This document shows, piece after piece, positions 1 through 4,633 of a DNA stretch of 6,344 nucleotides. This stretch comes from Rhodothermia bacterium (GTDB lineage: Bacteria; Bacteroidota; Rhodothermia; Balneolales; Natronogracilivirgulaceae). The stretch is taken from contig SKUI01000024.1 in the NCBI GenBank assembly GCA_007122185.1, forward strand, positions 1-6,344, in the 5' to 3' direction. Below the pieces are notes generated by a model, which had not been told where the DNA came from, did no database searches, and was given only the letters and a program-made list of their open reading frames with translations. The position numbers were made by a program, and so were the translations under genes. How positions within the stretch are numbered: the first letter of the stretch is position 1; each line of letters opens with the position of its first letter.

Positions 1-34
1 GCCCCCTTTCCTTGTGGATGGCTCCCATTGCCGA

Positions 35-58
35 CTAGTCTGATTATAATCAGACCAG
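35..58. promoter_or_regulatory. Near-perfect 24-bp dyad upstream of clpS
   Basis: Positions 38-55 are a perfect 18-bp palindrome with half-site GTCTGATTA followed by TAATCAGAC. Two further pairs (35/58 and 36/57) match beyond a single mismatch at 37/56. As DNA it resembles an operator for a dimeric regulator. As RNA it would form a stem of at least 7 bp with a TATA loop. No U-run follows on either strand, so it is not a classical terminator, although it could be the 3' end hairpin of a gene left of the window. It lies about 60 bp upstream of the candidate clpS -35 element, so a role in clpS control is possible but unproven. Confidence 0.5.
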
Positions 59-115
59 GAAATTCAACTCCGACCCGGTAAATGAAAATGCCTCTTCCTG
101 AAAAAGGTTTCACTA

Positions 116-146
116 TTGCAACGTGAAGACCTAAACGATAATTTTA
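116..146 (+). promoter_or_regulatory. Candidate promoter of clpS-clpA
   Basis: TTGCAA at 116-121 is followed by a 17-bp spacer and TAATTT at 139-144, an acceptable sigma-70-like arrangement. The same bases also fit the Bacteroidota pattern: TTG at 116-118, then 20 bp, then TAATTTTA at 139-146, which matches TAnnTTTG at seven of eight positions. Transcription would start near 150-154 and give a leader of about 50 nt before the clpS ATG. The call rests on motif match and placement only. Confidence 0.5.
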
Positions 147-205
147 CAGGACACTCAGGCGTTTGAGGATTTGTCGGAATATAAGAAACAAACTTACAGC
201 ATACC

Positions 206-520
206 ATGTCCGAAGTAGCATACCAGAAACAATCGGCCACCCGAACCAGAAAAAAAAGCAAGGCAGGCGAACCTTCCCTGTACAAGGTGATCCTGCTCAA
301 TGATGATTACACCACCTTTGACTTTGTTGTAAGCGTGCTGACAGGTATTTTTGGCAAGTCCGTCCCTGAAGCCGTTACTATCACGGCGGACGTTCACCGC
401 AAGGGTTCCGGCATATGCGGAGTGTTTACGCGCGACATTGCCGAAACCAAAGTCGACATGGTGACACAAAGCAGCAAAAAGGCAGGCTTCCCGCTTCGTT
501 GTACCATGGAGAAGGCATAA
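206..520 (+). CDS. clpS: ClpS, N-degron adaptor for the ClpA protease
   Basis: ClpS is a small cytosolic adaptor. It binds proteins with destabilising N-terminal residues (Phe, Tyr, Trp, Leu) and hands them to the ClpA N domain for degradation by ClpAP. The 104-residue product matches the family in length and motifs. After a basic, flexible N-terminal tail (residues 1-22) comes YKVILLNDDYT at 26-36; N32, D33 and D34 correspond to E. coli N34, D35 and D36, of which N34 and D35 help bind the substrate alpha-amino group. H64 matches E. coli H66. The ICGVFT and AETKV stretches (70-83) form the ClpA-binding side, with K82 matching E. coli K84. The C terminus, CTMEKA, resembles E. coli CTLEKA. The E. 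coli gate residue Met40 is replaced here by Phe38. The ATG at 206 gives a normal length, but no Shine-Dalgarno sequence precedes it. clpA follows after 27 bp, indicating an operon. Confidence 0.97.
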   Translation: MSEVAYQKQSATRTRKKSKAGEPSLYKVILLNDDYTTFDFVVSVLTGIFGKSVPEAVTITADVHRKGSGICGVFTRDIAETKVDMVTQSSKKAGFPLRCTMEKA

Positions 521-547
521 CCTCATCGCAAAAGATCCACATATCTC

Positions 548-3103
548 ATGATCACCAAGGCACTGGACCAGGTTCTACGGAATAGCTTCATGATTGCTTC
601 TCATCTCGGACATGAGATGGTGACGCTCGAGCATCTTCTGCATGCCATTGTAAAGGACGAAACCGGGGCCAGAATACTGCGCAGCTGCGGAACGGATATT
701 GAGATGCTGGACAAAGACCTGGAAGACTTTTACAGCCACATGCCCGGCCGGCGGGACAAAGCCGAGGAACCCCTTCATACCCTCGGATTCCGCCGGACCG
801 TCCAGCGCACCCTCATCCACAGCCAGTCTGCAGAACAGGAAAAGGTCGACGTAGGCGACCTGCTGGTCTCCATGTTCGCCGAGGAAGAGAGTCACGCCAT
901 TTACTACCTGGAAAAGCAGGATGTAACCCGCCTCGATGTGCTCAATTATGTGGCACATCGCATCGCCAAACCCGGTTTCGAGCAGCCTGAAGATGACGAA
1001 GGGGATGGCGCTGCTGATCCGGGCAGTGATGCCGATGATTTCCACGACGAGTCGGAATGGGACGACGGATTCGATCCGGATTCCGCAGACAGCGAGGACC
1101 CGTTCGGGGAGCAGGAGCATGGCGAATTTGACCACGAAGATGAAGATGGTTTTGTGGATCCGGATGCTGAAGGGGATGGAGATGCTGATGGCGAAGGCAG
1201 GGATGATATCTTCGGGATTCCCGACAAGCCGGGCAGCGGTAAAAGACGGTATCACTCCCTCCCGGACAAAGGCGAAGAGGATCCTGCAAGGGACGCTCGT
1301 CCGGGAACAGCACCCGGGAGCGGTCCCGGCACCCGTCGGAAAAAGACCGACCTGCTTGAGCTTTATACCGAGGAATGGACAGCCAAAGCCCGTGAGGGAA
1401 ACTTTGACAAAGTAATCGGGCGTGATATGGAAATCGGACGGAGCATCGAGATCCTCTGCCGCCGCCAGAAGAACAACCCGATTTTTGTTGGCGATCCCGG
1501 TGTGGGCAAGACCGCAATCACCCAGGGACTGGCCCAGAAAATCATTGCCGGGGAGGTGCCGGAACGCATCCATGATTTCCGGATCTATGCGTTGGATCTC
1601 GGGGCGCTGCTTGCCGGCACCAAGTTTCGCGGTGATTTCGAAGCGCGGCTGAAAGGGGTGCTCAAGGCACTTCAGCAACGCAAGAACGTAATTCTTTTCA
1701 TTGATGAAATCCACACGATCATCGGTGCTGGAGCGGCGGGATCCAGTACGCTGGATGCATCCAACATGCTCAAGCCGCTGCTGGCTGACGGCAAGATCCG
1801 GTGCATCGGGGCCACCACCTTTGAAGAGTACAAGAACCTGTTTGAAAAAGACCGGGCACTGTCGCGCCGATTCCAGAAGATTGAAATTGACGAGCCTGAT
1901 GTGGCGACCACCGTCGAAATCCTGAAGGGCTTGAAAGGGGTGTATGAAGAGTACCATGGATTGAGAATCACCAATGCGGCCCTCGAGTCCGCGGCCCGCC
2001 TGTCAGCCAAATATCTGACCGATCGCCGGCTGCCCGACAAGGCGATCGACGTGATCGACGAAGCATGTTCGCAGGTCTCCCTGCGGTCATCGAACCGCAA
2101 ACAGGTCGGAACACGCGATATTGAAATGCTGGTGTCCAAGATGGCGCGCGTCCCTGTGCATCAGCTTGTGGGTGCTGAAAAAGAGGGTCTGCGCGATCTG
2201 GAAGAGGAGCTGAACCGCAATGTTTACGGACAGGGGCCTGCGGTCAAAGCCCTGGTGGCTGCTGTCAAGCGAAGCCGGGCCGGGCTGGGAAACGAAAACA
2301 AGCCGGTCGGATCGTTTCTCTTTTCCGGTCCCACAGGAGTGGGAAAGACCGAACTTTGCCGTCAGATGGCCGAACAGCTCGGCATTCCTCTGATCCGGTT
2401 CGATATGAGCGAATACATGGAGAAGCATACCGTGTCGCGGCTCATCGGAGCGCCGGCCGGATATGTCGGGTTTGAACAGGGCGGCCTGCTGACCGATGCC
2501 ATCCGTCGCCAGCCCAATTCGGTGCTATTGCTGGATGAGATTGAGAAAGCGCACCCGGATATTTTCAATATCCTGCTGCAGATCATGGATTACGCCACGG
2601 CCACCGACAATACCGGGCGCAAGGCTGACTTCCGCAATGTACTTCTGGTAATGACATCCAATGTCGGTTCGCGCGAAATGAGCACCTCTAAAATCGGCTT
2701 TGGCGGCGAGGGCACGTCCAAACTTGGCGGTGAGCCGAAAAAAGCCATTGAAAAGCATTTCAGCCCGGAGTTCCGGAACCGTCTTGATGATATCGTCATC
2801 TTCCGGCATCTGGACCGTACGGTTGTCGAGAGTATCGTCTACAAATTTATAAAGGAGCTGGAGCTGCAGCTTAAAGGCAAGAACATCCGCATCCACCTGA
2901 CCAAGAAAGCGGTAAACTGGCTGGCGGACAAGGGATACGACCCGGCATTCGGCGCCAGGCCCATGGCCCGGGTCATTCAGGAAGCCATCAAAGACCGGCT
3001 TGTGGATGAGATGCTGTTCGGCAAGCTGCAGCAGGGCGGCAGCGTCACCCTGTCAGAAAAGGACGGCGAGCTGACATTCCGGTTTGACGAATCGATCAAG
3101 TGA
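548..3103 (+). CDS. clpA: ClpA, double-AAA+ unfoldase subunit of ClpAP, with an acidic linker
   Basis: ClpA forms an ATP-driven hexamer that unfolds proteins and threads them into ClpP; ClpS docks on its N domain. Visible parts of the 851-residue product are as follows. Residues 1-141 are the Clp N domain. Residues 142-266 are a long linker. D1 AAA+ has Walker A GDPGVGKT (315-322), pore loop KFRG (359-362), Walker B ending D386-E387, Arg-finger pair R440-R441 and LPDKAIDVIDEA from 495. D2 has Walker A GPTGVGKT (594-601), pore loop GYVG (638-641), Walker B D663-E664, sensor-1 N705, the ClpP-docking tripeptide IGF (716-718), Arg finger R743 and sensor-2 GARP with R804. No ClpB/ClpC-type middle coiled coil is present, and the IGF loop argues for ClpP partnership and against a disaggregase. 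The protein is about 93 residues longer than E. coli ClpA (758), mostly from the linker, in which residues 148-220 are about half Asp/Glu. The ATG at 548 lacks a Shine-Dalgarno sequence. clpP is not in the window. Confidence 0.97.
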   Translation: MITKALDQVLRNSFMIASHLGHEMVTLEHLLHAIVKDETGARILRSCGTDIEMLDKDLEDFYSHMPGRRDKAEEPLHTLGFRRTVQRTLIHSQSAEQEKVDVGDLLVSMFAEEESHAIYYLEKQDVTRLDVLNYVAHRIAKPGFEQPEDDEGDGAADPGSDADDFHDESEWDDGFDPDSADSEDPFGEQEHGEFDHEDEDGFVDPDAEGDGDADGEGRDDIFGIPDKPGSGKRRYHSLPDKGEEDPARDARPGTAPGSGPGTRRKKTDLLELYTEEWTAKAREGNFDKVIGRDMEIGRSIEILCRRQKNNPIFVGDPGVGKTAITQGLAQKIIAGEVPERIHDFRIYALDLGALLAGTKFRGDFEARLKGVLKALQQRKNVILFIDEIHTIIGAGAAGSSTLDASNMLKPLLADGKIRCIGATTFEEYKNLFEKDRALSRRFQKIEIDEPDVATTVEILKGLKGVYEEYHGLRITNAALESAARLSAKYLTDRRLPDKAIDVIDEACSQVSLRSSNRKQVGTRDIEMLVSKMARVPVHQLVGAEKEGLRDLEEELNRNVYGQGPAVKALVAAVKRSRAGLGNENKPVGSFLFSGPTGVGKTELCRQMAEQLGIPLIRFDMSEYMEKHTVSRLIGAPAGYVGFEQGGLLTDAIRRQPNSVLLLDEIEKAHPDIFNILLQIMDYATATDNTGRKADFRNVLLVMTSNVGSREMSTSKIGFGGEGTSKLGGEPKKAIEKHFSPEFRNRLDDIVIFRHLDRTVVESIVYKFIKELELQLKGKNIRIHLTKKAVNWLADKGYDPAFGARPMARVIQEAIKDRLVDEMLFGKLQQGGSVTLSEKDGELTFRFDESIK

Positions 3104-3123
3104 ATGCACACTGCCGGGCGCAC

Positions 3124-3161
3124 AAAAAAAAAGCCACAACCAGCAACGTGGTCATGGCTTT
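3124..3161 (-). terminator. Terminator of the FAS1 gene, probably shared with clpA
   Basis: A 7-bp outer stem (AAAGCCA 3130-3136 with TGGCTTT 3155-3161), a small CA/CA internal loop, a 4-bp inner stem (ACCA 3139-3142 with TGGT 3149-3152) and a 6-nt loop form one hairpin. Read leftward it is followed by nine U residues (plus-strand A-run 3124-3132), a strong intrinsic terminator for the FAS1 gene ending at 3280. Read rightward it lies about 25 nt after the clpA stop but has only UUU after the stem, so it would be weaker for the clp operon. Confidence 0.8.
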
Positions 3162-3279
3162 CGGCAACTTTTCTGCTCTGTCCGGCAGTCTTCAAAGAGA
3201 ATACCCTTCCAGGCGTATAAACTCTGAGAGAGATTTACATTCTTGTGGATGGTCAGCCGGACAGTTAATCGCCGCGATT

Positions 3280-4182
3280 TCAGTCTGCGGACGGAAGCAG
3301 GACCTCGTCGATGACGTGGATTACACCGTTGGTACCGCGGATATCCACCGTGGCAATACCGGCCGAGCCGTTTATTGTAGCAGCGCCACCGGAGACTTCA
3401 ATGGTGAGGGTTTCGCCGTTCAATGCGGTCACCTGCTGTGTTGGTTGAAGATCGGTTGAAAGTACCTCACCTTGAATTACGTGATAGAGAAGCACATTGG
3501 TTAACTCTTCTACCGTAAGATCGGCAGCTACACTCGCAATGGCCGCGAAAGCTTCGTCGTTCGGTGCGAATACGGTAAATGGTCCCTCACCGAGCAGCGC
3601 ATCCACCAGGTCAGCCTGGATGACAGCTTGTACGAGGCTGGAAAGGAAATAACGCTTTGCGGCATTATCAACGATCGTACCGAAAACATCCGGAAGAATC
3701 ACGGCATCGATGACATGGATGACACCGTTGCGTGCTTCGATGTCAGCGGTAGATACGCTGGCAGCTCCATTCACTGTGACACCGCTTCCGGAGGCGGTGA
3801 CGAAAATTTCCTCACCGTTCAAGGTTTGAGCAGCTTGCTGTGGTTCGAGTTGACCGGAGAATACCTCGGCACCAAGGACATGGTACAGAAGGATGGCTTC
3901 CAGTTGCTCTTCGGTAAGCGACTCCAATGTTCCTTCAGGGAGTGCGGCAAAAGCATCGTTGGTCGGTGCAAATACGGTAAATTCACCGTCGCCGTCCAGG
4001 GCTGCATCGAGTCCGGTAGCTTGCAACGCACCGACAAGTGTTGAGAATTGGGCATTGGCAGCTGCAATTTCAGTGATGCTCGGATCCTGCATATCGGATG
4101 AGGTTGCATCATCGGAGCATGCATTCAGAGTGAATACAAACGCTAGTACGAATACAGGCAGATAAAATCTTTTGGTTTTCAT
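3280..4182 (-). CDS. Lipoprotein with two tandem fasciclin (FAS1) domains
   Basis: The 300-residue product begins with a lipoprotein signal peptide: a basic start (KTKR), a hydrophobic stretch (residues 6-18) and lipobox LNAC ending at C22, the predicted lipidated cysteine. The next residues, Ser-Asp-Asp, resemble the acidic surface-export signal of Bacteroidota lipoproteins. Two FAS1 domains follow, at about 35-164 and 167-297. Each has the typical FTVFAP...DAF/EAF box (68-78 and 202-212), an LLYHV segment and the closing NGVIHVID.V.LP motif (152-164 and 285-297). FAS1 domains mediate adhesion or protein-protein contact; the specific partner cannot be told from sequence. The ATG at 4182 was chosen because it places the signal peptide at the very N terminus; the frame is open up to a TTG at 4296, but that start would bury it. 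No Shine-Dalgarno sequence precedes the ATG. The gene converges on clpA and appears to be monocistronic, between the terminators at 4406-4444 and 3124-3161. Confidence 0.93.
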   Translation of the reverse strand: MKTKRFYLPVFVLAFVFTLNACSDDATSSDMQDPSITEIAAANAQFSTLVGALQATGLDAALDGDGEFTVFAPTNDAFAALPEGTLESLTEEQLEAILLYHVLGAEVFSGQLEPQQAAQTLNGEEIFVTASGSGVTVNGAASVSTADIEARNGVIHVIDAVILPDVFGTIVDNAAKRYFLSSLVQAVIQADLVDALLGEGPFTVFAPNDEAFAAIASVAADLTVEELTNVLLYHVIQGEVLSTDLQPTQQVTALNGETLTIEVSGGAATINGSAGIATVDIRGTNGVIHVIDEVLLPSAD

Positions 4183-4341
4183 TATTACAGAATTTGGTTG
4201 TTGATTGGTTGTATTGTCATGTTGTTGTCTGTGGACACAGTGCAAAAGGGCAAAACGGCCTGTGACGTTCCCGGGAATTTGATTTTTTTTTTGCAACCTC
4301 TACCGACCGAACCGGGTCTGCGGAATCGACTTTGAGACCCA

Positions 4342-4384
4342 ATTCATTGGCAGGCAATAAATTATTCATTGACAGGCAATGAAT
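4342..4384. repeat. Two tandem copies of a 21-bp dyad, 22-bp period
   Basis: Copy one (4342-4362) and copy two (4364-4384) agree at 19 of 21 positions. Each copy is itself an inverted repeat with 8-bp arms around a 5-nt spacer. Copy two is perfect, ATTCATTG facing CAATGAAT; copy one has one mismatch between arms. The 22-bp period is about two helical turns, so both dyads face the same side of DNA, as expected for paired operator sites. They lie 160-202 bp upstream of the FAS1 start and just beyond the S41 terminator, which makes the FAS1 gene the likely target. The regulator is unknown and no regulator gene is in the window. Confidence 0.65.
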
Positions 4385-4405
4385 ATGATCCGTTTTTATA
4401 TGCGC

Positions 4406-4444
4406 AAAAAAAAGCATCAGCCTCGCGGGGGAGCCGATGCTTTT
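4406..4444 (-). terminator. Terminator of the S41 peptidase gene
   Basis: Read leftward, an outer stem AAAAGCATC (4436-4444) pairs with GATGCTTTT (4410-4418). The stem extends inward through a G-U pair and a short bulged GCTC/GAGGC helix around a C-rich loop. Eight U residues follow (plus-strand A-run 4406-4413). It lies about 170 bp past the S41 stop codon at 4618 and would insulate the FAS1 gene from read-through. Because the stem is flanked by A on one side and U on the other, weak activity in the rightward direction is possible. Confidence 0.8.
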
Positions 4445-4448
4445 CTAT

Positions 4449-4503
4449 GGTAATGCCTGATTACGGTGACAATCCCTTATATCCGGTGACAATGCCTGAT
4501 CTC
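4449..4503. repeat. Degenerate ~20-bp tandem array
   Basis: CGGTGACAAT occurs at 4464-4473 and again at 4484-4493, exactly 20 bp apart, and AATGCCTGAT occurs at 4452-4461 and 4491-4500. Aligned, the stretch reads as about three decayed units of the form CGGTGACAATGCCTGAT, the first lacking a few bases. It sits in the 3' untranslated part of the S41 gene, upstream (in the leftward sense) of its terminator. I see no coding function. Confidence 0.55.
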
Positions 4504-4578
4504 CCGGGCCGAGAAGTCCCCGGTGCCAGGAAGGCGTTGCTCCCGGATGTCGGACAGTTCACGGACAGACCTGTCCTC

Positions 4579-4633
4579 AACCGGGTTATCGTTTATCCGG
4601 GCTATCACATAACCGGATTATCGCTTTATCGGG
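4579..4633. repeat. Imperfect 23-bp direct repeat spanning the S41 stop codon
   Basis: The 23 bases at 4611-4633, which contain the last codons and the TAA stop of the S41 gene, recur at 4579-4601 with one substitution and one compensating insertion/deletion pair. Starts are 32 bp apart. Both copies have the frame AACCGG, TTATCG, TTTATC and GGG. The second copy lies past the stop codon in untranslated sequence and probably arose by local tandem duplication. Confidence 0.6.

Larger units (their letters stand above)
4183..4617. other. 435-bp non-coding, repeat-rich gap between the S41 and FAS1 genes
   Basis: I find no convincing gene here; the open frames lack family signatures and overlap the repeats and the terminator. 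The stretch holds the S41 terminator, two tandem dyads, a degenerate tandem array and one copy of a duplicated stop-codon region, each listed separately. Nearer the FAS1 gene it also has a ten-base T-run on the plus strand (4283-4292, an A-tract for leftward transcription), a TTCCCGGGAA palindrome at 4268-4277, and a small dyad CTGTG-GA-CACAG at 4229-4240. The FAS1 promoter should lie between 4405 and 4183, but I could not find a leftward TTG/TAnnTTTG or -35/-10 pair that I would defend. Confidence 0.6.

Noticed and set aside
43..50. TATAAT inside the palindrome as a promoter -10 box
   Set aside because: No acceptable -35 hexamer lies 16-18 bp away on either strand; the TATAAT is a by-product of the palindrome's AT-rich centre.
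575..1957. Long antisense open frame (460 codons) opposite clpA
   Set aside because: It lies wholly inside a well-supported clpA, shows no domain pattern, and long mirror frames are common opposite GC-rich coding sequence, especially opposite the Asp-rich linker.
3242..3252. CTTGTGGATGG shared with positions 11-21
   Set aside because: An 11-base match between two places in 6.3 kb is expected by chance several times; flanks do not extend it.
3178..3264. 9-bp inverted repeat CTGTCCGGC / GCCGGACAG in the clpA-FAS1 gap
   Set aside because: The arms are separated by 69 bp, and a 9-bp match at that range is expected a few times by chance in this window.
4268..4292. TTCCCGGGAA palindrome followed by ten T on the plus strand as a rightward terminator
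   Set aside because: The palindrome has no loop and can form at most a 3-bp stem, and no rightward gene precedes it.
4183..4296. Upstream extension of the FAS1 gene to a TTG at 4296
   Set aside because: It would add 38 residues before the signal peptide, place the lipobox internally, and run through the A-tract; the ATG at 4182 explains the protein fully.
4563..4576. GGACAG-AC-CTGTCC dyad past the S41 stop as a terminator
   Set aside because: The loop is only 2 nt unless pairs are lost, and no U-run follows on either strand; the hairpin at 4406-4444 is a far better terminator.
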